Below are positions 1 to 12,246 of a stretch of 64,000 nt of DNA, piece after piece (the stretch's first letter is position 1; each line of letters opens with the position of its first letter). A model generated the notes under the pieces. That model worked only from the letters and a program-made list of their open reading frames with translations. It was not told the DNA's origin and searched no databases. The stretch comes from Nageia nagi (Eukaryota > Pinophyta): NCBI GenBank assembly GCA_050084985.1, contig JBITNC010000001.1, positions 61,876,001-61,940,000 of the forward strand, given 5' to 3'. Both the position numbers and the translations under genes were made by a program.

Positions 1-790
1 TTCTTTTTCAATAGGGCTATGATGGTAGCTACAATCGTTCCATAATCCTTCATAAATTTATGATAATAGGATGTCAATCCAAGGAAAACTCATAAGCCTT
101 TCAAGGATTTAGGTAGGAGCCATGTTTGCATATCCTCAATATTTAGTGGGCTCACCTTAAAACCTTTCTATGAAATAATGTGTCCAAGGTACTTGAGCTC
201 CTAATGACCAAAAGAACATTTGAAGTGATTGGTGTACAACTAGTTCTCTTAGACAAGTTGTAATGTCTGATCTAGGTGGGCCAAGTTATCCTTATAGGTT
301 TTTGTATAGATCAAAATATCATCAAATAAAATTAAAATAAATTTTCAAATAAAAGTATCGAATACCTAGTTCATCAAACTTTGAAATGTAGAAGCCATAA
401 TGGTAATATTGAATGACATCAATAGGAATTCATAATAGCCTTCATGAATGTAGAAAACAGTTTTTGGGAATGTCTTCTTCATGTAGCCAAATTTGATGGT
501 ACCTAAACCAAAGGTCTAGTTTGGAGAAATATTTTGTACCATGTAATTCATCTAGCAATTCATCAATGACATGGGAGGGAAACTTATCCTTGTTGATGAT
601 TTTATTTAGAGCCTAAAAGTCATTACACATTCACCATGATCCATGTTTCTTACTATCCAATAGAATTAGATATGAGTAAGGAATCACATTGAGATGAATG
701 ATGTCAACTTGTAACATATCATTGAACAAATTTTCTATTTCATCCTTTTGCAAGAAAGGATGATAATAAGGCTAAATGTTGGGTGGTTGA
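1..790 (-). pseudogene. Reverse transcriptase remnant of the outer gypsy element
   Basis: Minus-strand translation across several frames gives recognisable Ty3/gypsy RT blocks. A stretch resembling the family pattern 'EIE.L...ML...II.....PYS' is followed by a KK.GSW-like block near 610-650. Next come the ALNKI..KD.FP block (about 570-610) and '[17 protein letters not shown]' (about 530-560). The segment at 1-90 resembles the post-RT connection 'YYHKFMKDYGTI'. Stops and frameshifts occur throughout, and the YxDD region is badly eroded. The domain is cut off at the window start. Non-functional. Confidence 0.8.
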
Positions 791-1039
791 CTTTCTAGAA
801 TTAATTGAATTGCATGGTCATGATGGTGGTAGGGAGGTAATTCATGGGGTTCCTCAAAGATACCTACATGAAGAGTGAGCACTTGCTATAATTATTTTAA
901 TTATAGTAATTCTTACATGGTTTTTTGAATAGAAAAGAGTTTTTGTATCACTCCTTTACTATCTTTCATCAATAATTTCTCCATATGATGAGAACTAATA
1001 AATTGGGACTATCCTATAGTAAGTCCTTTGAGAGTGTAT

Positions 1040-1620
1040 TTATAGGTCATCAACCTTGAATTGCATCCATAGCTCATGAAAATACCAAATAATGGGGTCT
1101 AATATCATCAACCACCATATCACACATGCCCAATGGTAGAACATACATGTTGCCTTGCATCTTATAGTCCCCCATACTAAGCTTGATATTGCACACCAAC
1201 CTTTATAAGAAATTTTGCCTCTATTTCCAATCATTATCTCAAAACTATTTTGTGGGTAGATGTAAGAGTGTGTCTTTTTTTCCACATTAGGATCTACAAA
1301 ATTATGAGTGCTTCTCGAGTCCAAAAATATTATCAACATTTGGCCTTTAAAATATCCTTTAACTTTCATAATCTATGGAGAGTTAAACCCATAGAGTGCA
1401 TTGCAGAAAATTTTAGGAATAACTTCATCAATTTGGTCGACCTCTTCTTCAATATCTACCACTACATCCTTAAAAGCCTCTTCATATGGATCCTCAGGAG
1501 CTTCCACATCCAACACATAGTTTTTGGGTAGCACAACAATGACTTGGTGCAAATTTTTCATCACAACTATAATAGAGTCCTTTTTTCTTCCATTCCTCCA
1601 TCTTAGTAGGGGTCAGTCTC
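1040..1620 (-). pseudogene. Zinc knuckle and retropepsin-like protease remnant of the outer gypsy element
   Basis: On the minus strand a zinc-knuckle relic (SCDEKFAPSHCC, about 1545-1590) precedes an acidic linker starting LDVEAPEDPYEEA. A protease block follows with IIFLDSRSTHNFVDP (about 1270-1320). The family catalytic motif is D-S-G; here the glycine is replaced by arginine, which should abolish aspartic protease activity. A frameshift separates the knuckle frame from the linker frame near 1560, and another break lies near 1370. It continues directly from the gag remnant at higher coordinates. Confidence 0.8.
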
Positions 1621-1639
1621 TTAACTAGTAAGGAGTGTA

Positions 1640-2420
1640 CCAAATTCAAACCATCTTGAGAAGGTTATGATTTTCAAGTGGGGTCTTTGGTATGTTTACA
1701 TTGTGCATTCAATTTATCTTCCACCAACTTGGCAAGCCCTATTACCACTATCATGTTTTTTGGATTGAATAGTTTGAATTTTGCTTGATTTTCCTCCATA
1801 AACTCACAAATGAAATAGCTTCAATAAAATGCATCATCTAATCCTTTAGTATGGTTAGCTAATTTTTCAAATTCTATTTTATATTCTCTAATTATGGTTG
1901 TTTGACATAATTTATTGAGTGCACTGGTGAAATCTTCAAATGAACTAGGGCCAAATTTGATAAGGAGGTTTTAGGTAAATTCCCCCAAAATGGGATTCTA
2001 TTTTCCCTTTCAAACCATTGGATGGTTTCATGCTCAAGATAAAATGAGGTGATATTGACTTTTTGATCTTCAAGAATTTGATTTAGAGAAAAATATTGCT
2101 TAGCTTGATACACCTAACTAGTAGAATCATCACCATCGAATCTTGGAAAGTCTAATTTAGTTATCCACAAAAGGATAAAATCTAGTTGCAATCCTTAGAA
2201 ATTATTAAAACCTTACCCAATATATGGTTTGGATTGATTCGATCCACTTACAGATGCTTGTTTAAGAGTTTGAACCTTTTGGTCAATATTAACAAAATAG
2301 TAGAGATCGCTTATATTATTTTGGTCATCTCCTTGAGAGACATGGGAATCAGTTTGTCTCCTATTAGTAGTACTAGAGACTTGAATCACTATGATAATTT
2401 TTCCATGTTTTGGGATCTTT
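1640..2420 (-). pseudogene. Gag remnant of the outer gypsy element
   Basis: Minus-strand fragments match the plant retrotransposon gag fold in order. 'LDFPRFDGDDSTS' (about 2120-2160) is followed by 'YQAKQYFSLNQI', the helix pattern 'EDQKVNITSFYLEHETIQWF' and, further down, 'FNPKNMIVVIGLAKLVEDKLN' near 1730-1790, the segment that usually precedes the knuckle. A 73-residue open frame survives at 1892-2113; the rest is broken by stops. Confidence 0.75.
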
Positions 2421-3007
2421 GACCATTCTTAATCTTACTATTTTAGGAATTGCTATTTTTAAAAACTACTATTTTTAGAAACTAAAAAAGTGTATGGGTG
2501 TTATATGTCAAAATGATTAGCATGAAAAAATAATCACAATGGGATAGGTACCAAAATGATGATTTTTGAAATTTTATACTCATTTTTTTCTAAAAAATTG
2601 TTACTAACCTTTGAAGTTTTTACCCATTTTAGAAATGTCCAATTCTTCATCGTTTGAGAGATAACATCCTTCAAATTTTTTAACCATTTTGGAAGTTACT
2701 AATTTGGGTAAGGACAAGTAGGGTTTAAGAAGGAAAATTTTTATTTTCAAACATGGTGGCATCTTACAGTATGAAGGTCGATGCACAGTGAATGCATGGA
2801 AGGTAGAAGGGCATGATAAAAATGGTGTGAACTAGAATAGGGCATGAAAAAAAATTGGTAGAATTTGGGCTATGAAATGAATAAAATGTAGAGTTCTAAC
2901 TTAATGCAACTTGGTGTGCTAGAGAAATTTAGTAGAGTTTCAACTATGAAATGGAAAAAATGTATGGTTCTAACTCAATGCAACCTTCGCCATAGATGCC
3001 AAAATTA

Positions 3008-3020
3008 GAGCTTTGATACT
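3008..3020 (-). promoter_or_regulatory. Primer-binding site of the outer gypsy element
   Basis: On the minus strand the bases just inside the LTR read TAGTATCAAAGCT, a mutated form of TGGTATCAGAGC, which pairs with the 3' end of initiator tRNA-Met. It lies three bases from the LTR terminus at 3024. Confidence 0.7.
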
Positions 3021-3023
3021 AGA

Positions 3024-3032
3024 TGTTAGGAA
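3024..3032 (-). repeat. Outer gypsy 5' LTR, short detached end
   Basis: Nine bases (TGTTAGGAA) form one terminus of the LTR whose remainder is at 18862-19242. The last five, AGGAA, are the Copia target duplication, repeated at 18857-18861. Without the Copia element this terminus joins 18862 and regenerates a 22-bp perfect palindrome. Confidence 0.85.
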
Positions 3033-3307
3033 TGTTGGAAGTATTTCTAACATTATTCCTAAGTCCTAAGTTATTAGGATTAATTAATTAGGACTAAAGT
3101 ATTTTCCTAAGTATCTAGGTCTAAGTATTTTAGTTTATTGTTATAGCAAGTAATTTGTCATGTAGTGATCTAAGGGTGATACGTATAGTGTGAGTTGTTC
3201 ATGAGAATATTATTCTCAACTTATTATTTTATCTTGTAATGGCTTTCTTAAGCCTATAAATATGTAACTCATTTTGATTAATAATCAAGAACATTTTGGT
3301 TTTCTCA
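3033..3307 (+). repeat. Copia 5' LTR
   Basis: Starts TGTTGGAAG and ends TTTTCTCA, 275 bp. It contains a TATA-like CCTATAAATATG near 3253-3264, a likely promoter. It differs from the 3' LTR at three positions that I can see (cattatt/catgatt, tatagc/tataac, ttttctca/ttctctca). Confidence 0.93.
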
Positions 3308-3309
3308 AT

Positions 3310-3321
3310 TGGTATCAGAGC
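3310..3321 (+). promoter_or_regulatory. Copia primer-binding site (tRNA-Met)
   Basis: TGGTATCAGAGC lies two bases after the LTR end and is complementary to the 3' end of initiator tRNA-Met, the usual plant Copia primer. Confidence 0.9.
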
Positions 3322-4418
3322 TGAATCAATTATTGGGTTAGAGTGGGTGAAGTCTTGAAGGATCTTATCAAGCTCCTTAAGGACTGTCATCAGAGTTATT
3401 GAGCTTGTGGATGCATTGCAAAGAATTTATCAAATTCTTGCAAGTGTGAGATCCAAAGCCTATGGAGAAACTCTTGTTCCAGTGGGAGCAAAGAAGGATT
3501 TGTGTGTAGTAAGGATTTATTCATTATTGTATAATGCCATAGTAGAGATTGAACAAGCCCACGTGAGGAGTGTTGCACTGAAAGACTGCACATTGAATTG
3601 TTGTGTGCGGAGGCATAGAAAACCCATGGTTAGATCTATGTGGAGAGCTGCCATCGAGAGGAGAAGTCCCGCGTAGAGAGATCTACACATATATTAGATC
3701 TACTGTATATGGAGGAGCACTGTGTTGAGCATAAAGGAAAGCCATATCTTTGGTGACCTAAAATATTTTTTTTTCATACTCCACTCACGTGTTTGGTGAC
3801 CCACATAGAGGAGACATTTCGTGGCCTAATCTGGTTTATACATTTCATGGCCTACGTGGAGGGGAAACAATGAATTGATTATTTTATTCATGCATTTGGT
3901 GACCTACATGGAGGAGGTACATTACTGGAAGAGGAACATTGCTAAAGGATGTGCATGAAGCTCGCATGAAGCTCACATGAGGAAATGTGCATGAAGCTTG
4001 CACGGTGAAGGAGACGTTCACATGCTATGATGCTCGTAGAGTCACATGCTAAAGGAGCTAAATTCATGAGCTAAATGAGCTGAAGGAGCAATGAGGCTGC
4101 ACATGATCTACTGAGCTAAGATCGTTATTATTATATTCAACCTAAGAAGGTGTAAAAAAAAAGGTCCATGCACTTAGTGAAGGAGGACGTACGCTGTACG
4201 TGGAGAGATAGTAATCTGAAGGAGGCCACCTTAAAAAAAGAAGCCTATGTTATAGACTGGGAGACTAAGAGGACCTACATGTGTGGAGGAAATAGTGAGA
4301 GAAGCTGTTAGTGTGAAGAAAGAGGTGACTATTTTTTATCTGTTGTTATTATTCTGCAACACTATGTAAAACCAGAGAGTGTGTATTTTTGTAATTTTTT
4401 GCATTTAAGTAGTGTAGA
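3322..4418 (+). other. Copia untranslated leader with short internal repeats
   Basis: About 1.1 kb separate the primer site from the gag start, which is long for a Copia leader. It contains repeated phrases such as GGTGACC-ACAT-GAGGAG (about 3790-3910), GTGCATGAAGCT (about 3950-4010) and GAGCTAAAT/GAGCTGAAGGAGC (about 4045-4090). An 89-residue open frame at 3407-3676 has no recognisable domain and is probably fortuitous. Confidence 0.6.
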
Positions 4419-6356
4419 ATGGCTTCAAATAGCAACAACCTCTCATGGCCAATTCCTGAGTTCAATGGTGAAGAATATGAGTATTGGTCCATCAAAATGA
4501 AGAAATTACTCATTGGCAAAGGTTTTTGGGAGATTGTAGAAGATGGCTATGATGAGCCAACTGATTGGTCTACTTTGCAAGGGGCTGAGAGGATTGTGAG
4601 GAGAGAAGCTCAAAAGAAGAACTATTGTGCTCCGTATCATCTTCAAATGGTAATGGATAAGAGCATATTCCCAAGGATATCTTCATGTATAACAGCCAAA
4701 GATGCATGGAAGGCTTTGAAGGATGGATACCAAGGAAGCAATCAAGTCAAGCAAGTGAGAATTCAAACTCTCAAGAGGGATTTTGAAAATCTTAAGATGA
4801 ATGATGAAGAGAAGGTTGCTGATTATTGTGTTAGAGTTCAAACTTGTGTCAACAAAATGAAGACACTTCGTGAAGAAATTGAAAATGAAGTGGTTGTAAA
4901 GAAAGTTTTGAGATCTCTTCTTCCAAAGTGGAATCCAGTTGCAATCATAATTGAAGAGAGAAAAGATCTTGCTACTCTCTCTTATGATCATCTTGTTGGT
5001 TCACTTATGTCCCATGAAGAAAGGCTACAAGATTCATCATCTTCAAGCTTTGGAGGTGGTGATGACAAGGCTTTTGCACTCAAAGAAGGGAAAGCCAATG
5101 TGAGTAGTCAAGGTAGAGGCCAAGGTAGAGGAAGAGGAAGAGGAAGGAAAGGTAGAGGCCAAGGTAGAGGTCAAGGAAGAGGCCAAGGAGACCAACCACA
5201 TCAGCAACAACAATCCAAAGCAAGTGACAAATCCAATAAGCAATGCTACTATTGCAATAAATTTGGGCACTATGTGAGGGAATGTAGATTGAAGGCTTCT
5301 CAAGAAGGGAGAAGCGCAAACTATGGAGAAGAGGATGCAAATCTATTTTTTACATATGGGAAGGCTGATCCAAACATGAGTGAGACATGGCTACTTGATT
5401 CAGGAGCATCCAAGCATATGACATGCAAAGGAGAGCTATTTGCTCACATTGATGACTCCTTCAAGACAAAGATAAGAATTGGTGATAATAGCACATTACA
5501 AGTTGAAGGCATGGGAACCATGGAGGTTCCAACCAAGGAAGGAATGAAAAAGGTAAATCATGTTTACTTTATTCCCAAACTTCAACATAACTTGTTAAGT
5601 ATTGGACAAATCATGGAAAATAATTATAAGCTTGTTTTTGATGATGGAAAATGTGTAATTTATGATAAGAATAGGGGTAATAAGGTTGTTACCATTGTTC
5701 CAATGAGTGAGAACAAATTATTTCTTCTAAAATTTGGAAGCCAAGGGGCTGCACTTGCTAATGTGTCTATTGAAAACAAAAGTTGGTTGTGGCATTTGAG
5801 ATATGGGCATCTCAATCACTCAAGCTTAAGGCTTTTGACATCTCATCAAATGGTACATGGGCTGCCAAAGGTGGATGAAATCAAAGATGTGTGTGGAGGT
5901 TGTGCTTTGGGCAAGCACCATAGATCAAGCTTTCCAAGAGGCCAAGCATGGAGAGCTTCTTATCCTCTTCAATTGGTGCATTCGGATATATGTGGTCCAA
6001 TGCAAACAAAGAGTATGGGTATGAATTCCTATTTCCTCACTTTCATTGATGATTTTTCAAGAATGTGTTGGATATTTTTCTTAAAAACTAAAGATCAAGC
6101 TCTTAGTTACTTCATGGAATTCAAGAATAATGTGGAAAAACAAAGTGGATATTATATAAAATGTCTAAGAACTGATAGAGGAGGGGAGTATATATCAAAT
6201 GAATTCATAAAATTTTGCAAAGATTGTGGGATTAAAAGGCAACTTACTACAAGTTTTACTCCTCAACAAAATGGTGTGTGTGAAAGGAAAAATAGGACAA
6301 TAGTGAATATGGCAAGAAGCATGTTGCATTCTCAAGATTTGGAGTATATGTTTTAG
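4419..6356 (+). pseudogene. Copia gag-protease-integrase polyprotein, interrupted by a nonsense codon
   Basis: The frame opens at an ATG (MASNSNNLSWPIPEFNGEEY) and runs 645 residues. Residues about 5-190 form the gag N-terminus and UBN2-type gag domain. An RGRGQG-rich basic stretch spans about 230-262, with a CCHC knuckle CYYCNKFGHYVREC near 276. The protease motif WLLDSGASKHMT is near 323, and the pre-integrase zinc region (WHLRYGHLN...CGGCALGKHH) is at about 455-505. The integrase core has D in HSDICGP, D in LRTDRGGEY and E in QQNGVCERKN, so the catalytic triad is present. It ends at TAG (6354-6356) where the family has tryptophan, consistent with TGG to TAG. Coding continues in the next entry. 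Confidence 0.9.
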
Positions 6357-6838
6357 GCTGATGCATGTAGAACAAGTGTTTACATTCTTAATAGGAGCCC
6401 AACTAAATCATTGGAAGGAATCACCCCCTATGAAGCATGGTATGAAAGAAAGCCAAATGTTGCACATTTTAGAGTTTTTGGTTGTTTAGCATATGCACAC
6501 ATTCCTGATGAAAAAAAGAAAAAAACTTGATCCAAAAAGCCAAGCATGTGTTTTTGTGAGTTATTGTGAAAATTCTAAGGCATATAGACTTTACAATCCA
6601 AAAACAAAGAAAATTGTAATATCAAGAGATGTGATTTTTGATGAAGGGGGAAAGAATGGTGGTCATCCAAAATTCATAAAAGAGGTTGGACCAGCCAATG
6701 AAGATTCTTCTAATAAGCCCAATAATGCAAATGTTGAGCCCATAAATGGCCAAGGCCAAGAGAGTCCTCCTTCACCTTGCACACCAAGTACCTCAAGCCC
6801 ACCAAATCCATTGAGTCAAGCAAAACAAAATATTAAAA
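6357..6838 (+). pseudogene. Copia integrase C-terminal part and linker, frameshifted
   Basis: Immediately after the stop the frame continues with ADACRTSVYILNRSPTKSL and FRVFGCLAYAHIP, typical of the Copia integrase end. A slip in the A-rich run at about 6508-6525 moves the frame. The rest (KLDPKSQACVFVSYCENSKAY, then the VISRDVIFDE block) follows in the 6493-6873 frame. The native sequence stops at AAGTGG, where the nested element enters; the last ten residues of that open frame (to 6873) come from the nested LTR. Coding resumes at 18201. Confidence 0.85.
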
Positions 6839-6843
6839 AGTGG

Positions 6844-7691
6844 TGTTGCAGTGAAAATAGAGCTGGAATATAGAATAACATGAAATACAAATTATTCTTC
6901 AATCTTCACTGAACCTCAAATTATGTAAAATAGATAGAAATATTGTAATGGTAAATTGATATTGATTTTCATCTCAAACTACAATTTGCCCTTGGAAGGG
7001 ACTTTTACAAATGCCATTTGCCAAAATGAAGGCATTAGATCTTCATTGTTTTTTATTTGCTTGCTTCTTTCCTTGATATGAACAACCTGTAAATCCTACA
7101 CACATGCAAAAGACAATAACATCAAAGCATCTATGTATGACATGAATTGAATTGAAACTAGCATAAAATAATAAAATGTATGAGCTCACAAGATTTTGGC
7201 AGCATTACCCTACTTCAAAAATGGGTCAAGATCCTCTCTAATTACTTTGTATTAACTTGTATTTAAAGATTTTGGGTGAGATGTTTCAAGGCTGGTAAGA
7301 GGAAGTGAACAGCCACCATAGGTCGTAACTGACCCCCTATATCCACCTCATCTTGGAAAGTTGAAATGTTTCAACTTTCTCTCGCTATTTTGGCTTTTAT
7401 TTGGCTATTATAGAGTCACCGGCAACTGGAAAACGGATGTCAGTGACTAGCTCAAAATGCTGGCTTTTCAAGGTGAACATCGATGACTGGTTAACAATTT
7501 TATAACAATATTAAAATGACCACTAAATAGTCAATTTTTACTGAAAAGGGGTCATATGACTACTCATTTTGCATGTACTTGATGAGAGCTATCCAATAAT
7601 GGAGTTTGCAAGCTTGTTTGAGGCTTGTATAAAGAGTTATGATTAGTTCAATTTTTACTAGTTAAAAAGGGAACATTTTTAGGTGTCTACA
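6844..7691 (-). repeat. 3' LTR of the nested gypsy-like element
   Basis: 848 bp. Aligned by eye with 17350-18195 it differs at about 30-35 positions (about 4 percent), mostly C/T and G/A transitions clustered in the half at 7200-7691, plus two or three single-base indels. Confidence 0.92.
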
Positions 7692-7706
7692 TTTTGCCTC
7701 TTTTTG
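7692..7706 (-). other. Polypurine tract of the nested gypsy-like element
   Basis: On the minus strand AAAAAGAGGCAAAAT directly precedes the 3' LTR terminus TGTAGACACC. It is purine-rich and correctly placed for plus-strand priming. Confidence 0.7.
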
Positions 7707-7914
7707 AAATTATCAACCGAAAAATGTAGTTGATGATTTCAAAAATATAGGATGAGAGGCTTTGTTGCTTGATTGCTTATTGTTGCTTTTTTATGATATA
7801 AGTTTTGATTCAATTTCTTAGATGAATCAAAATTTTGATTTATCAAATCATGATAAAATGTGTTTTCATTTTACATTTGATGTAGTTTTGAAAACAAATT
7901 TGAATATACTTTAG

Positions 7915-10150
7915 AAGTGACTATTTTCGCTATGACAATGTGTTGAGCTTGTGTGACAGTTGCATGACATTTCTGTTATGTCGTTTTGCATGTCTAAGCG
8001 CATATGTACCGTATAAGTCCTCTTTAGTATATGAGTTTGATGGTGTTGTCCTTTGTCCTGACAATGGGGTTTCAAGATGATCTCTTGTAACAATGATACA
8101 TCACATTTTATCTTCTTTGATATTTGTAAATGTTAATGATATTTTTAAGAAATATAATCAAAATCTTTTTCATATAAAGCTTAAGATCTTTTAGTAGGAT
8201 ATAATTATAGCTTCTCTAAATCAAAACTTATTATTTATACATATTTCATCATCCAGTGTTGTCATGAGGATAGCCCTTGCCATGATTGAATATGATTTTT
8301 TTACTTTTGCAATTGATACATTTCGAAAATGATATTGTAATACATCAAAACTACACTTGTGTCCATCTCCATACTGTGTGCTGTTTATGGTAGTTGCATG
8401 ACAAGACTCTAGTTTATCTCTGCATACAGAAGCAAGTATGTGATGGTAAGCTTATTTGATGTATACAATTTTAAGATAGTGATGTTGTATATCAAAACTT
8501 CACTTGTGTTTATCTCCATACTGTGTGCTATTTATGGCAGTTGTGTGACAAGACTCTAGTTTGTCTCCACATGCCAAAGCGAGTATGTGATAGGAAGCTT
8601 GTTTTGTATATACAAGTCATCTTTCATTTTTCTCTACTTTTGACCCAACAGAATGGGTTTCGTGATGATCTTTTGCATAAGTATTTTAGAATCATATTGA
8701 GCATAAACATCTTATTTTAGGTTATAGGCAATCCTAATTACCTTAACCGTGAGTAGACATATAACTTTCGATTTTCTAATTAACAATGTTTTGGGTATAT
8801 TTTAAAAGAAATGTAGCCATGGTCTTACTATGTGATCATGAGCTTACTATGTGATTATGGTGCTTTTCTTAGCATTATGGCCCCTTTTGAACTAACTAAT
8901 GATGTCAGTGACACTGATGATAGACTGTTCAAAAAACTAATACATATTAGCTAGTGAACAAGTAAGATGAATGTATGAATGATTCTAACCTTATTATTTC
9001 AATCATTTATAGGTGAACATAAGGTTTGATTTTAGGTCATGGGAAGTTGTATTTACCCCAATTATCCAAGTATGATTTCGTGAGCTTTGCAATTGAAGTA
9101 TTTTGAACACACGTTGGTTGTGCACCAAATAGGTACTAAAGGCTTGTTTCCATATATCATTACATGGGTGTCTTGTGTTTATCCCAAGGGATGTCTGGAG
9201 CTGAGTCAAGTATATGACATGAAGTCCCCTTTGTGTGCACTAATTTAAATTTTGATTATTATGTTTTACTCTAGAAGAATAGGTTTTACAAAAATCATTG
9301 GAATCATGTTTTTTGATGACTAGTGTTTTCTAAATACATATAACAATAAGTGATGACTAAACATGCATAACATGACATATGATTTGAACTAGGAAGTTTG
9401 TGATTCATTGTAAGATCATAAAAAATAAATGGTGTTTGTCTTATCAAGGATTCATGATGAAATTATTTATGATCGAGTTTCCATGTTTATTTGGTTATCT
9501 TCTTCATGTTTTGACTTATTCCCATGAATACATATATGTGATGTATGAATATGACGAATGGTTGACACTTGTGTGTAATCACATACGATTTTTTCATAAA
9601 CGTAAATGCATATGTGATACATGATGTGGTGAGCAAACATACTCATGTATTTTAAGAACATACAAACAAACTAATATGTTATCATTGTAGACTTATACAA
9701 ATACCACTAGGCTAATAAGTAAGTGATAATATATTTGAGGTTGGTAAGTGGTTAAGTCAAGACTCGTACACTTGAGTTTATCAACTTATGTACGAATATT
9801 TTAAATCTTGATTTTTTTGGTTGATGGTAGAGGCAAATGATTTGCTTTGGGTCATGAACAGTCATAGTTGCCCCAAATTATGATCAAACATAAACTTTTT
9901 GAATTTTTGCAATCAAAGTATTTTGAAAATAGGTTTTACACCTTACTAGGTATTCATGCTTGCCTACATATGCTATTTCATGGAACACTTTATTCCATAG
10001 GCTCTATGCCATTAGCATGTATGTGACATGGAGTCCTTTCAAAGTAGATAACATTTTAATGTTTGATAATTCTACTATTTGCCCCAGCAGAATGGGTTTC
10101 ATTATCATTTCTCGTAAAAATCATTATCAAAGATTTCAGGATGGAATTGT
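7915..10150. repeat. Diverged tandem repeats in the 3' region of the nested element
   Basis: A composite unit recurs at least four times. Its clearest marker is a block like AGAATGGGTTTC-TGATCTTTTGTAA, near 8062-8095, 8648-8685, 9276-9305 and 10088-10125, so the unit length is about 590-815 bp. A tighter duplication lies at about 8335-8470 and 8487-8610 (period about 150 bp), both containing CATCTCCATACTGTGTGCT and CAAGACTCTAGTTT. The 9000-9300 and 9830-10150 units also share GGTCATG-A-AGT...CCCCAAATTAT...CAAGTATTTTGAA phrases. No coding signal is recognisable on either strand. Confidence 0.75.
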
Positions 10151-10429
10151 TTATAATTTGATATCATCAAAGATTCATGATGAGGAATATGATGATAATA
10201 ATTATCCCATCAAAGACATATGGGATTATTATTGTATTTTTAATTTTTAAATGTTGATTTTGATATTATTAAATATCTTCAAATTTATGGATAGTGATTT
10301 GAAAAATTGTAGTATTAGATTGTATCATTTACCAAACGTGGCTACTAATACTTTTTATTTTATGATAACATGTACAAAGGATATGGAACAAGATGTAACA
10401 CACATTCAATTTATGGGTAGATGATAATG

Positions 10430-10800
10430 AATGGAAAGGGGAGAAGAACATCAATTTCTAATTCAAAGGGAAGAGCAATTTCTTACTCTCGATCCCAAGG
10501 AATGATGGAAGCTTTTTAATGATGTTCTAAGGGGTTGAAATGGATGGGATATGATAGGAAAAAGAACATTGACTTCCAATTCAATGGGGAGAATAATTTC
10601 TTATTCTCGATCTCAAAGAATAATGGAAGCTATAAAATTTAACAATATTCTAGGGTTGACTTTTATCAATCTACTAAGGACAATTTCTTGCTTAAACTTG
10701 TAGATAAGAATAGAAGCAAAGGTTTTAACAACAACAATGTTGACTCCCATATTAATGGAGAGAGTAATTACTCGCTCTTTTTCTCAAATAATATGGAAGC
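10430..10800. repeat. Three-copy degenerate repeat in the 3' region of the nested element
   Basis: Units near 10438-10515, 10558-10634 and 10725-10795 share the order AGAACAT-GA-TTCCAATTCAATGGGGAGA, ATTTCTTACTCTCGATC and AATGGAAGC. Spacing is about 120 and 170 bp. No coding potential is evident. Confidence 0.7.
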
Positions 10801-12246
10801 ACCTCCAATTTAACAATCGGTAAAGATGGATTAGGAAGTATATGGATGTTGAATAATAAAATATGAAAGTTGGTATAGTATAATGTGTATGGGGGGATGG
10901 TGGATGTTAATATGAAAATAGTATAACAAATGAATGGACATAGGATGTATTGAGTATTTAGAGAGATAAACTAATCAACTCATCAAGGCATTGATAAATA
11001 TAAGTGTAATATTAATTACTATGTAATAATAAATAGTATGGGATGGAGGTATGGGATGATGAAGAAATGTAATGATCATAATATTCAAGTTGACCATATT
11101 AACCAATCACCATTAGATTTTTCCTTCTTTAAATAATATAAAACAAAGTCATGATGTTCTCAAAATTATCATAGACTCATGTGTGTGCAATGATGTTTAT
11201 TTCCATCTCTAGACAATCTCAAACTAAATGTCACAAGAGCATAAAATATATAAGCTAGTTCATCCATATGAAATGTACAGAGGTCCATAGGAAAGAAGGT
11301 CACTAACCAATATGGACATGTCACCACTCGTAAGGTATGCCCCATTGCCAGACAAGTGTCCATAGCCCCGATGAGGATTAACCCCTCGATCTCACTACAA
11401 CCTTGCTCTACTGCTAGTCAGGCATCCATAGCCCTGGTAGAGGATATTGTAATCACCCAAGAATCATTGATATAATGTAGTAATTCTTTTTTAAAAAAAA
11501 AAAAAAATTATCAAATGATTCTTTGGTTCGAGATGAAGTGAATAATAGGATGAACATGTAATACTTTCGCTCGAAATCATGCTCTTGTAACACCTCATTC
11601 TTGACTGTTTTAAGATTATTTAAATGTGAAGATGTGTATGAGTCCATAATAACCTTAAGTGTATCATAGTCATGTTTGTTTATCATCCAAAGTTTCAAGA
11701 ATTTGATGATGAAGGTGGGTAAAGTCAATAAGAATATTAATTTCATAAACTATTTCTTTTACAATAAGTATTAAACATATTTGTATAATGGTATGGAAGT
11801 GATCATGGATAATGTATAGTATATATGCCTTGATGAATTGTTAGAATATAATCTAATACTCAAATATTTCAACATAATGGGGGACAAATATGAGGTGGAA
11901 AAGGGAAAGACATGGAAATGCAATAAAGATATTATAAGCTATTTCAAAATCAGATATGATGATTTTAGTTTTCAATCATATTTTGATGTTTGTGTGATTT
12001 CCAAATCATGTTTTGATGATTTTTTTTTTATGATGGAGGGCAATTGCCCCAATGTGATCTATATAAAACATGAGGAGATCAAAAGTAAGATGGGGGATGA
12101 CTACCCCAATGTGAACGATGTGAAGGAGATTGAATATCCTTATGCAAATAACATAATTCATCATTGTTTAATTACATGGAATGTATGTATGTATTTTGTA
12201 GATGATGTAAATTGTTATCTATCAATAAAGGTATATCTACTTCAAG
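10801..12246. other. Unrecognised region of the nested element where pol would be expected
   Basis: In an autonomous element RT, RNase H and integrase would follow the protease here. Neither strand shows these motifs. A short duplication near 11340-11440 repeats CATAGCCC-GAGGA. A 175-residue plus-strand open frame (11838-12365) has an internal echo (NCPNVIYIK / DYPNVNDVK) but runs antisense to the element, overlaps the 12247-13050 remnant and matches no family I know. Deletion of pol is the simplest reading. Confidence 0.55.

Larger units (their letters stand above)
1..3023 (-). mobile_element. Decayed Ty3/gypsy LTR retrotransposon, outermost level of the nest, cut by the window edge
   Basis: Read on the minus strand from 3023 downwards, the order is primer-binding site, leader, gag, zinc knuckle, protease and reverse transcriptase, which is the normal Ty3/gypsy order. 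Its 5' LTR lies to the right and is split by a Copia insertion: nine bases at 3024-3032, the rest at 18862-19242. The 3' half of pol, integrase and the 3' LTR lie beyond base 1. Every domain is interrupted by stops and frameshifts, so it is an old copy and the oldest layer here. The lineage cannot be fixed because integrase and any chromodomain are outside the window. Confidence 0.85.

Noticed and set aside
3407-3676. 89-codon frame in the Copia leader
   Set aside because: It lies before gag, matches no Copia protein and would need translation ahead of the real start.
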